Shown here one piece after another: positions 27,469 through 37,128 of a DNA stretch of 56,604 nucleotides. The stretch lies in NCBI RefSeq assembly GCF_001908185.1, contig NZ_LGHM01000053.1:1-56604 (forward strand), in the 5' to 3' direction. Position numbers and translations under genes: made by a program. Each line of letters begins with the position of its first letter. The stretch's first letter is position 1. The notes under the pieces were generated by a model that was not told the DNA's origin, did not search any database, and worked only from the letters and a program-made list of their open reading frames with translations. This DNA is from Bradyrhizobium sp. AS23.2. GTDB taxonomy: Bacteria > Pseudomonadota > Alphaproteobacteria > Rhizobiales > Xanthobacteraceae.

Positions 27469-27723
27469 TCAGTAGCAGCGGTTGATCAGCCGCCAGCGAG
27501 GTCCCCAGGGGGTCGGGACCAGCCGGCGCACATAGCAGCCGCCATAACCGTATGAGACGGGGCCGCCGACATAGTAGCGCGAAGCGCCCCAGCCGTAGCC
27601 ACCGTGCCAGCCGCCACCGTGCCAGCCCCAGCCGCCATGCCAATGAGCGGAGGCGGAGGTCGGTGCCAGCGCGGCACCCAGCGCGGCCGCGGCGACGGCG
27701 GCAAGCGAAAGTTTCCTCAACAT
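27469..27723 (-). CDS. Small exported Gly/His/Trp-rich protein
   Basis: 84 residues. The signal peptide is LSLAAVAAAALGAALAPTSA with cleavage after Ala-Ser-Ala. The mature part starts HWHGGWGWHGGGWHGGYGWG and ends GGCYVRRLVPTPWGPRWRLI followed by Asn-Arg-Cys-Tyr. The C-terminal Cys...Arg-Arg...Pro-Trp-Gly...Arg...Asn-x-Cys pattern is shared with the frameshifted gene at 3285-3624, so the two are paralogous in design. The histidines could bind metal. Function is unknown; such proteins are numerous in Bradyrhizobium. Confidence 0.8.
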   Translation of the reverse strand: MLRKLSLAAVAAAALGAALAPTSASAHWHGGWGWHGGGWHGGYGWGASRYYVGGPVSYGYGGCYVRRLVPTPWGPRWRLINRCY

Positions 27724-28034
27724 GGTGATCTCCTCAAAACTGCCGGCGCGGGGCTATCGCGTCGATGGAAAGGCCGCCGAAACGGTCCGCCTCATGATCA
27801 GGCTTTGGTTTCGATGGGCTCGACCTTACGCCGGCGAGGCTGAACCGAATCCTGACAGGGGCTTCAGATTGGGTTCATCCACGTGAAATTGTTGTAATCC
27901 ATGCTGGAATCAGGCGCCTGCGCCCTGCGGCGAAGCGCCTGCGAGGGCCGATCCGGCGGTCGCTTGCCGGATGGCGAAGGCGCCGATATAAGCCCCGCAA
28001 CTCCGAACCACCGATTTTCCTCAAGGACATGACC
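27724..28034. other. Divergent region upstream of ndk
   Basis: 311 bases between the small exported gene (minus) and ndk (plus). It must carry both promoters. The ribosome site CAAGGA at 28022-28027 decides the ndk start at 28035. I see no repeat, RNA gene or further coding frame. Confidence 0.5.
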
Positions 28035-28457
28035 ATGGCGATTGAACGCACTTTCTCGATCATCAAGCCCGATGCGACCGCGCGTAACCTGACCGGCGCG
28101 GTGAACGCCGTGATCGAGAAGGCCGGCCTGCGCATTGTCGCGCAGAAGCGCATCCGCATGACCAAGGAGCAGGCCGAGACCTTCTATGCCGTCCACAAGG
28201 CGCGGCCGTTCTTCGGCGAGCTCGTTGAGTTCATGACCTCGGGCCCGGTGGTCGTCCAGGTGCTGGAAGGCGAGGGGGCTGTTGCCAAGTACCGCGACGC
28301 GATGGGTGCGACCGATCCGTCCAAGGCGGCCGAGGGTACCATCCGCAAGCTCTACGCCAAGTCGATCGGTGAGAATTCTGCTCACGGCTCGGACGCGCCG
28401 GAGACCGCCGCGATCGAGATCGCGCAGTTCTTCTCGGGCAACGAGATCGTCGGCTGA
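28035..28457 (+). CDS. ndk: Nucleoside diphosphate kinase
   Basis: 140 residues, standard length. It exchanges the gamma phosphate between nucleoside di- and triphosphates through a phosphohistidine. The start [20 protein letters not shown], the middle [20 protein letters not shown] and the active-site motif NSAHGSD (His near 117) are all present. ATG 28035 is preferred to ATG 28029 because the ribosome site CAAGGA lies 7 nt before it but only 1 nt before the other. A strong hairpin follows the stop. Confidence 0.96.
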   Translation: MAIERTFSIIKPDATARNLTGAVNAVIEKAGLRIVAQKRIRMTKEQAETFYAVHKARPFFGELVEFMTSGPVVVQVLEGEGAVAKYRDAMGATDPSKAAEGTIRKLYAKSIGENSAHGSDAPETAAIEIAQFFSGNEIVG

Positions 28458-28471
28458 TCCATCAGCTGGTA

Positions 28472-28502
28472 CTAAAGCGCGATGAATGCCATCGCGCTTT
28501 AG
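28472..28502 (+). terminator. Hairpin after ndk
   Basis: Perfect 13-base arms CTAAAGCGCGATG (28472-28484) and CATCGCGCTTTAG (28490-28502) with loop AATGC, 15 nt after the ndk stop. It is followed by GTTCTTGTTT, a U-rich but not pure tract. It works as a likely terminator and abuts the palindromic repeat at 28513, so it may be part of a composite repeat element. Confidence 0.65.
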
Positions 28503-28512
28503 GTTCTTGTTT

Positions 28513-28562
28513 GAGCATGATCTTTTCGGAAAACCGCTTCACACTTTTCCGGATCATGCTTT
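28513..28562. repeat. Intergenic palindromic repeat, copy A
   Basis: AGCATGATC (28514-28522) pairs with GATCATGCT (28552-28560). The inner CGGAAAA and TTTTCCG also pair around CCGCTTCACAC. A near-identical copy in opposite orientation lies at 42197-42245 (two or three mismatches in 49). This is the REP-like element I recall as abundant in Bradyrhizobium and Rhodopseudomonas. Confidence 0.85.
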
Positions 28563-28588
28563 AAGACGACGGGGCGAAAGGACGTATT

Positions 28589-29449
28589 GTGAACTGGCTC
28601 TGGCAGATCTTCGATCCCGCTACGATCGGGGTATTCTTCACCCAGTTCCGCAATGAGATGGCCGAGCCGACCTTCTGGATTGCGGTCGGCAAGATCATCT
28701 GGATCAACATCCTGCTCTCCGGCGACAATGCGCTGGTGATCGCGCTTGCCTGCCGCGGCCTGAAGCCGCGGCACCGGCTATGGGGCATGATCCTGGGTGC
28801 CGGCGCGGCGGTGCTGCTGCGGATCATCTTCACCGGCATCGTCGCGAGCCTGATGGAGCTGCCTTACCTCAAGCTCATCGGCGGCCTCGCGCTGATCGTG
28901 ATCGCGGCAAAGCTCCTCGTGCCGGAGCAAGAGGACGAGGACGGCGTCGAGTCGGCTTCGCATCTCTGGCAGGCGGTGCAGATCGTCGTCGTCGCCGACA
29001 TCGTCATGAGTCTGGACAACGTCATTGCGGTTGCCGCCGCCGCCAATGGCAGCGTGCCGTTGCTGATCCTCGGCCTCGCCATCAGCGTACCCCTGATCGT
29101 GGCCGGTGCGGCGCTGATCATGGCGCTGCTCGCCAAGCTGCCGGTCCTGGTGTGGGCCGGTGCGGCGCTGCTCGGCTGGATCGCGGGCGAGGTGATCGCG
29201 ACCGATCCCGGCGTCGCGCCGAAGCTGCACACGCTGTTCGACGGCCCGTTTGGCGCCTCGCTGGACAGCATGCTTGGCGCCTTGCGCATCCCGCCGCAGT
29301 TCGGTCACGGCGGCGGAGGCGGCGAATATCTCTGCGCGGCGCTCGGCGTCGTCGTCGTGCTGGTCGTCGGCAGCATCTGGCGCCGGCGCAGCCTGAGCCA
29401 GGCCGCGCTCGCATCCTCCGAGCGCCACGCCAAGGCGTCGGCGGAGTAA
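28589..29449 (+). CDS. TerC family integral membrane protein
   Basis: 286 residues from GTG 28589, with AAAGGA a few bases upstream. Several transmembrane helices carry the TerC signatures: NILLSGDNALVIALACRGLK near residue 40 and DIVMSLDNVIAVAAAANGSV near residue 135. The paired Asp-Asn residues in the membrane are typical and fit metal ion (for example Mn) handling or cell-envelope metalation shown for some TerC proteins. A His/Gly-rich loop (GHGGGGGEY) precedes the last helix. The tail is basic and cytoplasmic. Substrate is unknown. Confidence 0.88.
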   Translation: MNWLWQIFDPATIGVFFTQFRNEMAEPTFWIAVGKIIWINILLSGDNALVIALACRGLKPRHRLWGMILGAGAAVLLRIIFTGIVASLMELPYLKLIGGLALIVIAAKLLVPEQEDEDGVESASHLWQAVQIVVVADIVMSLDNVIAVAAAANGSVPLLILGLAISVPLIVAGAALIMALLAKLPVLVWAGAALLGWIAGEVIATDPGVAPKLHTLFDGPFGASLDSMLGALRIPPQFGHGGGGGEYLCAALGVVVVLVVGSIWRRRSLSQAALASSERHAKASAE

Positions 29450-29781
29450 CCTCGGCGATCTGATCAGTCCTGCTTGCCTCTTTCCCGCTGGGATAGGTCT
29501 TGCTTGAGATCATTCCGATCGACTGCGACACCAGCGATTCGCAACTAGACCGGTCGGGCCTCCGACGGACCGCCGCTTGATAAGCGGCGTTGGCCGGAAG
29601 ACGCGAGCAACCACCGGCATGTGCTCAGCGGAAGAGCGGCTCCGTCTTTTCAACCACCGCGCGATTTAGATTTTGTCTCATTATAAACTATTGAAAACAA
29701 GGGGTTCTTTCGTTGACTCGATGAAGGCTCCCGCGGCACGTCGTTCCGATATTCACGTCCATCAAATCGGAAGCTGTCGCA
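29450..29781. other. Region upstream of the TonB-dependent receptor
   Basis: 332 bases. An AT-rich stretch at about 29664-29702 (GATTTAGATTTTGTCTCATT and following) contrasts with the GC-rich surroundings and likely contains the receptor's promoter. I looked for an Irr (ICE) or RirA-type iron box and found none that matches well enough to call. Confidence 0.45.
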
Positions 29782-32121
29782 ATGCCATCGAGAGTCATTC
29801 GCCGTCCTGTTGCTGTTCTTGCCGCTAGCGTCAGAGCACTTCTGGCGTGCTCCAGCCCGACGGCATTCGCGGCCTCTGTGGTCTCCGTCGCCCTGTTTAG
29901 CGACGGCTTCCTGCATGACACCAACGCGCAGAGCGCTGTGCCGGGGACGGAGCAGGGGACGACATTGCCCGCAGTGACCGTCACCGCAGATGCGCCGAAG
30001 CCGCGCGCACGTCCACGGGTCAATTCAGCCCGAAGGGCCGGCCGTCAAAGCGCGCCTCCGAGTGAGCGCGCCAAGATGCAGGCGGAAGCGACTCCCACGG
30101 CTGCCAAGCCGGGCGCACTTCCGCCCTCCTACCCGGGTGGACAGGTGGCCCGCGGCGGCCAGATTGGCTTGTTGGGCAACAAGGACTTCATGGATACGCC
30201 GTTCAACATCACGAGTTACACGGCGAAGAAGATTGAAGATCAACAGGCCACCACGGTTGCCGACGTCGTCAGCAACGACCCTTCGGTCCGTTTCACGGGG
30301 CAGACCGGCGGCATTCTCGACTCCTTCTTCATTCGTGGCTTTCCGATCGGCGAGGGGAATGTCGGAGAAATTGCCTTCAACGGCGTCTATGGTGTTGCGC
30401 CGAACTATCGTGTGTTCACCGATTACGTCGAACGCATCGAAATCATCAAAGGCCCGGCGGCGCTGCTTTACGGCATGGCCCCGAACGGCAGCGTCGCGGG
30501 CACCATCAACATTGTTCCAAAACGTGCTGGGGATGTCGATCTTACACGGGTTACGACCGACTACGCGACAAGCTCCCAGCTCGGCACGCATCTCGACGTG
30601 AGCCGACGGTTCGGCGACAACCGCGAATTCGGAATTCGCGTCAATGGCAGCTACCACAATGGCGATACGCCGCTGGACAACCAAAACCGGGAGGCGTATG
30701 TCGGCGCCGCCGCGTTCGACTATCGCGGCGAAAGATTCAGGGCTTCGCTCGACTTCATCGATCAGGACGAGAAGTTCGACGCTCCCACGAGGCCGTTTCT
30801 GGTGGCAACAGGCGTAGCTGTCCCGACCGCTCCGGTCGGAAGGCGCAATGTCACCCAGGCCTGGGAATGGTCCAAGGTTCACGACAACTCGCTGCTGGCG
30901 CGCGCCGAATACGATGTGACGGAATCCGTGACTGTGTTCGCCGACGCCGGTGGTGGCAGGACCCAGGTCGATCGTCTTTTTGGTACGCCGACGATCCTGA
31001 ACGCGGCTGGCAATACCACTTCGATACCGGGGCATTTCAAATTCGATATCGACAGGAATGTTGCCGACGCCGGTGTGCGCGCCCGTTTTGAAACCGCCGC
31101 GATCAGTCATGCCGTGAGTTTCCAGGGGAGCTACTACACAGATGAGATCTCGCGGGGCTCCGTGTCCGGCACGCCGGTTCTGTCCAACATCTACGCGCCG
31201 ATCGCCCGTCCCGAGCAGCTCGTTCCTGCTCCCGCGACTGTTCCAAAGCTTTCAGATAGCGAATTGACCGGCCTGGCGCTGGCCGACACGTTGTCAGTTT
31301 TCCAAGAGCGTATTCAACTGACCGTCGGCGTCCGGCAACAGGGCGTCAAATCGAACAACTACAACACCACCACGGGCGCGGTCACCGCTTCCTATGACCA
31401 GACGGCGCTCACGCCGATGGTCGGCGTCGTCGTCAAGCCCTGGAGCAACGTTTCGCTTTACGCCAACTACATCGAAGGGCTCAGCAAAGGCGACATCGCG
31501 CCGACGACGGCGAGCAATTCCGGAGAAGTCCTTGCACCTTATTTCAGCAAGCAGCAGGAAGCGGGCGTCAAGATTGATTTCGGCATGCTGGCCACCACCA
31601 TCAGCGTATTCGAGATCACCAAGCCATCGGGACAGCTCGGTGTCGACAAGGTCTTCCGGGCCGACGCCGAACAGCGCAATCGCGGCCTGGAATTCACGGT
31701 ATTCGGAGAGGTGCAGCCGGGCGTTCGCGTGCTTGGCGGCGTGACGCTCATCGATCCGGAGCTGACAAAGACGAGCACGCCATCCAATCTCGGCAAGACG
31801 CCGATCGGTGTGCCTCAGGTGCAAGCCAATTTGTCCGCTGAATGGGACACCCCGTTCGCGCCTGGTCTGACGCTGGTCGCAAATACGGTCTATACGGGAT
31901 ACCAATATCTGGATGCGGCGAACACGCAGGTCGTTCCGGCCTGGACGAGACTCGACCTCGGTGCCCGTTACACCACACGAATCAACAACCGGCCGGTCGC
32001 GCTCCGGGCCCTGGTCCAGAACGTGTTCGATACCAATTACTGGTCAGGCGTGGCGAGCTACTCGGGATTGTCCCAAGGTGTGCCGCGAACCCTGCTGTTG
32101 TCGATGTCCACGGATTTCTGA
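29782..32121 (+). CDS. TonB-dependent siderophore receptor
   Basis: 779 residues. A long signal region (VLAASVRALLACSSPTAFAA) precedes a TonB box-like TTLPAVTVTADA. The plug domain follows with TPFNITSYTAKKIEDQQATT, SFFIRGFPIG and the hallmark ERIEIIKGPAALLYGMAPNG. The C-terminal barrel ends in Phe (SMSTDF). The NIVPKRA segment and overall layout match the FhuA/FpvA-like siderophore class. It imports a ferric siderophore or similar chelate with TonB-ExbB-ExbD, which are not encoded nearby. The PepSY membrane protein 12 nt downstream supports an iron-related operon. The ligand cannot be predicted. Confidence 0.92.
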   Translation: MPSRVIRRPVAVLAASVRALLACSSPTAFAASVVSVALFSDGFLHDTNAQSAVPGTEQGTTLPAVTVTADAPKPRARPRVNSARRAGRQSAPPSERAKMQAEATPTAAKPGALPPSYPGGQVARGGQIGLLGNKDFMDTPFNITSYTAKKIEDQQATTVADVVSNDPSVRFTGQTGGILDSFFIRGFPIGEGNVGEIAFNGVYGVAPNYRVFTDYVERIEIIKGPAALLYGMAPNGSVAGTINIVPKRAGDVDLTRVTTDYATSSQLGTHLDVSRRFGDNREFGIRVNGSYHNGDTPLDNQNREAYVGAAAFDYRGERFRASLDFIDQDEKFDAPTRPFLVATGVAVPTAPVGRRNVTQAWEWSKVHDNSLLARAEYDVTESVTVFADAGGGRTQVDRLFGTPTILNAAGNTTSIPGHFKFDIDRNVADAGVRARFETAAISHAVSFQGSYYTDEISRGSVSGTPVLSNIYAPIARPEQLVPAPATVPKLSDSELTGLALADTLSVFQERIQLTVGVRQQGVKSNNYNTTTGAVTASYDQTALTPMVGVVVKPWSNVSLYANYIEGLSKGDIAPTTASNSGEVLAPYFSKQQEAGVKIDFGMLATTISVFEITKPSGQLGVDKVFRADAEQRNRGLEFTVFGEVQPGVRVLGGVTLIDPELTKTSTPSNLGKTPIGVPQVQANLSAEWDTPFAPGLTLVANTVYTGYQYLDAANTQVVPAWTRLDLGARYTTRINNRPVALRALVQNVFDTNYWSGVASYSGLSQGVPRTLLLSMSTDF

Positions 32122-32133
32122 GACAGGTCGGCT

Positions 32134-33273
32134 TTGACGCGTGCAACAATGCTGCCTGGACGCGTGCGGCACGCGCTCTCATTGGCTCACCGATGGCTTG
32201 GATTGACCGGCGGCATCGTCGTGGTGCTGATAGGCCTGACCGGAAGCTTTATCGTATTCTACCGGGAAATCGACGCCGCTTTGAATCCGGCGCTCTACAC
32301 CCCGATGAGCCCGGAGCAAAAGGTTGAATTGACCGAGGTGATGCGCGCTGCTGCGGCAGCGGATGCCGCGCCGATTTCCACCATACTGGCGCCGGATCGG
32401 ACCTGGCCGGTCTGGGTCGTGATCCATACGCACGAAACCGCGACAGGCCGCACCCCGAATCGTTGGACGACCATGGTCGATCCTTCGAACGGGAAGGTGC
32501 TCGGGCGGCGTGACTACGTCAATGCGTTCGCACTCAAGGTTTATCGTCTCCACTACACGCTGCTACTCTATGAGTGGTGGGGCAAAGAGCTGGTCGGCGT
32601 GGTCGGGTTCATACTGCTCGGCCTGGCCCTGTCGGGCCTCATCCTGTGGTGGCCGAGGGCGGGCCAATTCTGGCGATCGGTGTCCGTGTGCAAGAATGTT
32701 TCGCTATTTCGATTTGTTTTCGACGTTCATCGCGCGGCCGGCTTTTGGGCGTTGTTCGCACTCCTGGTGATCTCAATCACGGGAGTCGGGATCACCTTTC
32801 CCGACGTGGTGCGTCCTGTCGTCGGTCTTCTGTCGCAACCGACACCTGATCCGTCGCCGCGGATTGAAATACCGCCTCCGGCTGGGACGCCGCTGCTCCC
32901 GGCGGACGCGATCGTGCGGATCGCGCAGGCGGCCAAGCCTGGCGTAGCGATCGCGATGCTCAACCCGCCAACAGCAACGCGCAACACGTGGCGCGTGCAG
33001 TTCCGTCCCGAGGGCGCTGATCCCGCCGTGCGGTCACGGGGGGCAATCTGGCTCGATCCATGGAGTGGCGCCGTGGTGCACGACCGCACCTCGTGCACCA
33101 TGTCCATGGCTGACCGCTATTTGGCCGAACAGCTCTGGCTTCACAACGGTTCGGCGTTCGGACTCGTGGGACGCCTGCTGGTGTTCACAACCGGCTTCGC
33201 GCCTCTCGTCCTGTTCGTCTCCGGCCTGATCATGTGGCTCAAGAAACGTCCCGGCAGGATGAGGACCAGCTAG
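32134..33273 (+). CDS. PepSY-associated membrane protein (PiuB-like)
   Basis: 379 residues from TTG 32134 (ACAGG 6 nt upstream); ATG 32149 is an alternative with no ribosome site. The opening ALSLAHRWLGLTGGIVVVLI followed by GSFIVFYREIDAAL is the PepSY_TM family signature. Further helices include GVVGFILLGLALSGLILWWP, FWALFALLVISITGVGITF and LVFTTGFAPLVLFVSGLIMW. A large periplasmic domain with RTSCTMSMADRYLAEQLWLH lies between. Such proteins accompany siderophore receptors and are implicated in ferric-siderophore reduction. The gene is convergent with ppx, 4 nt apart. Confidence 0.87.
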   Translation: MTRATMLPGRVRHALSLAHRWLGLTGGIVVVLIGLTGSFIVFYREIDAALNPALYTPMSPEQKVELTEVMRAAAAADAAPISTILAPDRTWPVWVVIHTHETATGRTPNRWTTMVDPSNGKVLGRRDYVNAFALKVYRLHYTLLLYEWWGKELVGVVGFILLGLALSGLILWWPRAGQFWRSVSVCKNVSLFRFVFDVHRAAGFWALFALLVISITGVGITFPDVVRPVVGLLSQPTPDPSPRIEIPPPAGTPLLPADAIVRIAQAAKPGVAIAMLNPPTATRNTWRVQFRPEGADPAVRSRGAIWLDPWSGAVVHDRTSCTMSMADRYLAEQLWLHNGSAFGLVGRLLVFTTGFAPLVLFVSGLIMWLKKRPGRMRTS

Positions 33274-33277
33274 CCAA

Positions 33278-34780
33278 TCAGCGCCTCACGATCGAGCCGG
33301 AGCGGCCGACCAGGCGGGCGAGCTGGCGGAAGCGGCCGCCGACGCGGTCGGCGACGAGGTCGCCGAGGCGATGCTCGAACACCAGCATCAATTTGCGTCC
33401 CTGGCTGCGGAAATGCGTGGCCGGCAGCACGCCCGGCCGCGCCGCCGAGATCAGATGTGCGACGCGGAATGCCGCACCCAGCAGGCGGGCGCGTTCGAGC
33501 TGCGCCGGCGTCAGCAGCTCCTGCATGTTGGCCGGCGGCTGGTTTTCTTCGCTGAGGCCCGCATAACGATAGAACACCGACAGGCCGACGAAGGCGCGCT
33601 CGGTGTGGGTGATCGCGCCGAAGTTTCCGTTAACGACGAGGCTCAGCGTCTGCTCGCCGCGATGGTCGGGATGCACGCGCCAGCCGATGTCGGAGAGCAG
33701 GCACGCGGTGTGACGCAGCCGGCGGTCCTCTTCGGTCTCGCGCAGCTTCACCACACGCGCGAGGCGGTCGGTCCAGGCAATCAACTCACGGGCGTGCTTC
33801 GCCGAGCGCGACAGCAGCTGGTTCAGCTCTTCGGCCGCGCAGATCAGCCCGTCCTCGTTGCGTTCGGACTCCGGTAGCTTCTCGTGCAGCAGGCCTTCGC
33901 GCACTCCGAAGGTCGAGAACACGATGGTCTTCGGCTGGGCCACCCGGATGATGTGCTCGAGCACCAGCGCCGCATAGGTGAGGAGCGGGCGGCGTGCGTC
34001 GGCGACGATCTCGATGTCGGCGAGCATGTCGGCGGCCGCGAGCCGCCGCAGGCGGCGCGAGAAGTCGAGCGCTTCTGCTGCGGAAATGGAGTAGCCGTGC
34101 ATCACCTGGAGCGGATAACCGCTCTGGATGATGTGGATGCGCGCGAGCGCACGCCAGGTGCCGCCCACGGCGTAGAAGGTGCGGCCGCGCCCCGCGGTGA
34201 GCTGCGGCACCTCGTCGAGCTCCTCGCGCACGATGCGGTCGGCGCGCTTGAGCGATTTGTGCGCGAGGTCCTGGAGCGCAAGACCGCCGAGCGGCATCGT
34301 CACACCATTGCGCACGCTGTTCCTGCGCACGTCGATCAGCTCGAGCGAGCCGCCGCCGAGATCGCCGACGATGCCGTCGGGGTGATGGATGCCGGAGATC
34401 ACGCCGAGCGCCGACAGCCGCGCCTCGCGCGGGCCCGACAGGATCTCGATTTTCACGGCGCAGATGCGTTCGGCCTTCGCAATGAAGTCGGGGCCGTTGG
34501 AGGCGTCACGGCAGGCGGCGGTCGCGATCGCAAACACGCGCCCGACCTGCATCACGCGGCACAGCGCACGGAACCGCTTCAGCGACGTCAGCGCCTTGTC
34601 GACGGCGTCGGGCGCGAGCAGGCCGGTGCTCTGCACCTCGCGTCCGAGGCCGCACAGCGTCTTCTCGTTGAAGAGCGGAATGAGGCTCCGGGTCAGTCCC
34701 TCGTAGACAACGAGACGGACCGAGTTGGAGCCGATGTCGATGACCGCGACGCTCGAGCCGCGCTTGCGCGGCCGCTTCAC
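33278..34780 (-). CDS. ppx: Exopolyphosphatase (Ppx/GppA family)
   Basis: 500 residues. It removes terminal phosphate from polyphosphate (and pppGpp in GppA members). The actin-like ATPase fold motifs VIDIGSNSVRLVVYEG (residues 13-28) and GDLGGGSLELIDV near residue 140 are clear. A C-terminal HD-like helical region includes RLRHTACLLSDIGWRVHPDH. The gene lies 15 nt downstream of ppk on the same strand, so synthesis and breakdown of polyphosphate are co-expressed, the usual arrangement in Bradyrhizobium. Confidence 0.94.
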   Translation of the reverse strand: MKRPRKRGSSVAVIDIGSNSVRLVVYEGLTRSLIPLFNEKTLCGLGREVQSTGLLAPDAVDKALTSLKRFRALCRVMQVGRVFAIATAACRDASNGPDFIAKAERICAVKIEILSGPREARLSALGVISGIHHPDGIVGDLGGGSLELIDVRRNSVRNGVTMPLGGLALQDLAHKSLKRADRIVREELDEVPQLTAGRGRTFYAVGGTWRALARIHIIQSGYPLQVMHGYSISAAEALDFSRRLRRLAAADMLADIEIVADARRPLLTYAALVLEHIIRVAQPKTIVFSTFGVREGLLHEKLPESERNEDGLICAAEELNQLLSRSAKHARELIAWTDRLARVVKLRETEEDRRLRHTACLLSDIGWRVHPDHRGEQTLSLVVNGNFGAITHTERAFVGLSVFYRYAGLSEENQPPANMQELLTPAQLERARLLGAAFRVAHLISAARPGVLPATHFRSQGRKLMLVFEHRLGDLVADRVGGRFRQLARLVGRSGSIVRR

Positions 34781-34795
34781 GTCGCGGATCCCGGA

Positions 34796-36985
34796 TCAGG
34801 ATTGATGACGTTCATTACGGCGCGTGAGACGGCGCGGCGAGGATTCCTTGAGCGACTTTCCACGGCCAGACAGACTCGGATTTGTCATGAAGTAGTTGTG
34901 GACGTTGAAAGGCTCCTCGCCCTTCGCGGCCTTCATACGCGTTGAGGACCCATCGGGCAACAATTGCCAGCTCTGCTCATTGTCCTTCAGGTTGGCGACC
35001 ATGATCTGTTCGAGAACCTGCTGATGCACAGTGGGATTTTGCAGCGGACACAGCACCTCGACGCGGCGGTCGAGGTTGCGCGGCATCATGTCGGCGGACG
35101 AGATATACACAGCGGCTTTCGCGCTCGGCAGGCCCTGACCCATGCCGAAGCAGTAGATTCGGCCGTGTTCCAGGAAGCGTCCGATGATCGACTTGACGCG
35201 GATGTTCTCCGACAGGCCGGGAATGCCGGGCCTGAGGCAGCAGATGCCGCGCACCACGAGCTCGACCTGCACGCCGGCTTGTGACGCCTCGTAGAGCGCG
35301 TCGATGATGTCGGGGTCGACCAGTGCATTCATCTTCATCCAGACCGCGCCGGGGCGGCCGTGCCGCGCATGCGCGGTCTCGCCCTGGATGTGCTCGATAA
35401 TGCGCTTGCGCAACGTCAGCGGCGACACCGCCATCTTTTCCAGATCGCTTGGCGCGGCATAGCCGGTGATGAAGTTGAACACGCGCGCGCCGTCGCGGCC
35501 GATGGTTGGGTCCGAGGTGAAGTAGGAGAGGTCGGTGTAGATGCGCGCCGTCACAGGGTGGTAATTGCCGGTGCCGGTGTGGACGTAAGTTGTGAGGCTT
35601 CCGCCTTCACGGCGCACCACCATCGAGAGTTTGGCGTGCGTCTTCAGTTCGAGGAAGCCGTAGACGACCTGCACGCCAGCGCGTTCGAGATCGCGCGCCC
35701 AGCGGATGTTGGCCTCTTCGTCGAAGCGCGCCTTCAGCTCGATCAGCGCAGTGACGGACTTGCCGGCTTCGGCGGCTTCCGCCAGCGCGCGCACGATCGG
35801 CGAGTTGTTGGAGGTGCGATAGAGCGTCTGCTTGATCGCGACGACATCAGGATCACGCGCGGCCTGCTGGAGGAACTGCACCACGACGTCGAAGGATTCG
35901 TAGGGGTGATGAACGATGAGATCCTTCTGCCGGATTGCGGCAAAGATGTCGCCGCCATGCTCGCGCACGCGCTCGGGATGGCGCGGCACGTAAGGGGTGA
36001 ATTCGAGATCGGGACGGTCGAGGCGGGTGAGCTGCGAGAGCTCGTTCATGGCGAGTACGCCGTCGACGAGGAACACCTCATCGTCGGCAGCCGAGAGTGC
36101 GTGCTGCACGAAGCTGCGCAGCTCCTCCGGCATCTTGGCGTCGATCTCGAGCCGGATCACCGACCCGCGGCGGCGGCGCTTCAACGCCGTCTCGAACAGG
36201 CGGACGAGGTCCTCGGCCTCTTCCTCGATTTCGAGCTCGGAGTCGCGGATGATCCGGAAGGCGCCCTGGCCGTGCAGATTGTAGCCAGGGAACAGCCGGT
36301 TGATGAACAGGGCGGTGGCCTGCTCCAGCGTGATCAGCCGGACCTTGCCCTCGGCGGGCAGGCGGATGAAGCGGTCGATCTTGCCGGGCATGCGGATCAG
36401 CGCGTTCATCTGCTTGCCGTCGGCCTCGCGCGTGAGCTGCAGCGCGATGGTGAAGCCGAGGCTTGGAATGAACGGGAAGGGGTGGGCCGGGTCGATCGCG
36501 AGCGGGGTCAGCAACGGGAACACGTTGTTGAGGAAGTAGTCCTCGATCCAGGTCCGTTCCGCCTTGGTGACGTCCTTGCCGTCGACCAGCACGATGTCGA
36601 CGTCGGCCAGCGTGCTGCGAAGGTCGCGCCAGATCGCCTGCTGGTCGGAGGCAAGCTGGGAGACCGTGCGGTTGATCAGCGCGAGTTGCTCGGACGGCGT
36701 CAGGCCGTCGGGGCTGCGCTCGGCAATGCCCTCGCGCACCTGGGCCTTGATGCCGGCGACGCGGACCATGAAGAACTCGTCGAGGTTATTCGCCGAAATC
36801 GACAGGAAACGCACCCGTTCCAGCATGGGGTGGCTGGGATTGACCGCTTCCTCCAGGACGCGGCGGTTGAAATGCAGCCAGGAGAGCTCGCGGTTGATGA
36901 ATCGTTCGGGGCTCGATGCGATCGCCGGCAGGCTCTCGGTCTCTGCGACTTTCTCTTTAGTCTCAACAGCTTGCGCGATGTCCAT
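34796..36985 (-). CDS. ppk: Polyphosphate kinase 1
   Basis: 729 residues from ATG 36985; ATG 37000 (five residues longer) is nearly as good, and neither has a strong ribosome site. It makes polyphosphate from ATP reversibly. The start [20 protein letters not shown] and [20 protein letters not shown] are family hallmarks. The segment [20 protein letters not shown] carries the autophosphorylated histidine of the phospholipase-D-like core. A basic C-terminal tail completes the usual length. It is followed by ppx and preceded, 143 nt upstream, by hdaA. Confidence 0.95.
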   Translation of the reverse strand: MDIAQAVETKEKVAETESLPAIASSPERFINRELSWLHFNRRVLEEAVNPSHPMLERVRFLSISANNLDEFFMVRVAGIKAQVREGIAERSPDGLTPSEQLALINRTVSQLASDQQAIWRDLRSTLADVDIVLVDGKDVTKAERTWIEDYFLNNVFPLLTPLAIDPAHPFPFIPSLGFTIALQLTREADGKQMNALIRMPGKIDRFIRLPAEGKVRLITLEQATALFINRLFPGYNLHGQGAFRIIRDSELEIEEEAEDLVRLFETALKRRRRGSVIRLEIDAKMPEELRSFVQHALSAADDEVFLVDGVLAMNELSQLTRLDRPDLEFTPYVPRHPERVREHGGDIFAAIRQKDLIVHHPYESFDVVVQFLQQAARDPDVVAIKQTLYRTSNNSPIVRALAEAAEAGKSVTALIELKARFDEEANIRWARDLERAGVQVVYGFLELKTHAKLSMVVRREGGSLTTYVHTGTGNYHPVTARIYTDLSYFTSDPTIGRDGARVFNFITGYAAPSDLEKMAVSPLTLRKRIIEHIQGETAHARHGRPGAVWMKMNALVDPDIIDALYEASQAGVQVELVVRGICCLRPGIPGLSENIRVKSIIGRFLEHGRIYCFGMGQGLPSAKAAVYISSADMMPRNLDRRVEVLCPLQNPTVHQQVLEQIMVANLKDNEQSWQLLPDGSSTRMKAAKGEEPFNVHNYFMTNPSLSGRGKSLKESSPRRLTRRNERHQS

Positions 36986-37128
36986 GAGAAGTCGATCCAT
37001 CCAGTTTGCCCCAATTTGCGACTTACGCGCAAAACCGCCGGGAGCATGTGTTAGGGCGATGACGTTTCGATGACATTGATGTTCCACCGCTCCGCCGCGT
37101 CAAGCGGCCTTGGAGCCGGGCGGGCAGG

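Noticed and set aside
29650..29781. Possible iron-response box (Irr ICE or RirA) before the TonB receptor
   Set aside because: The AT-rich stretch has TTTAGA-like and TCTAAA-like parts on the two strands but no dyad close enough to the known consensus to call.
35360..37054. 564-codon plus-strand frame opposite ppk
   Set aside because: Shadow of ppk, kept open by codon bias.
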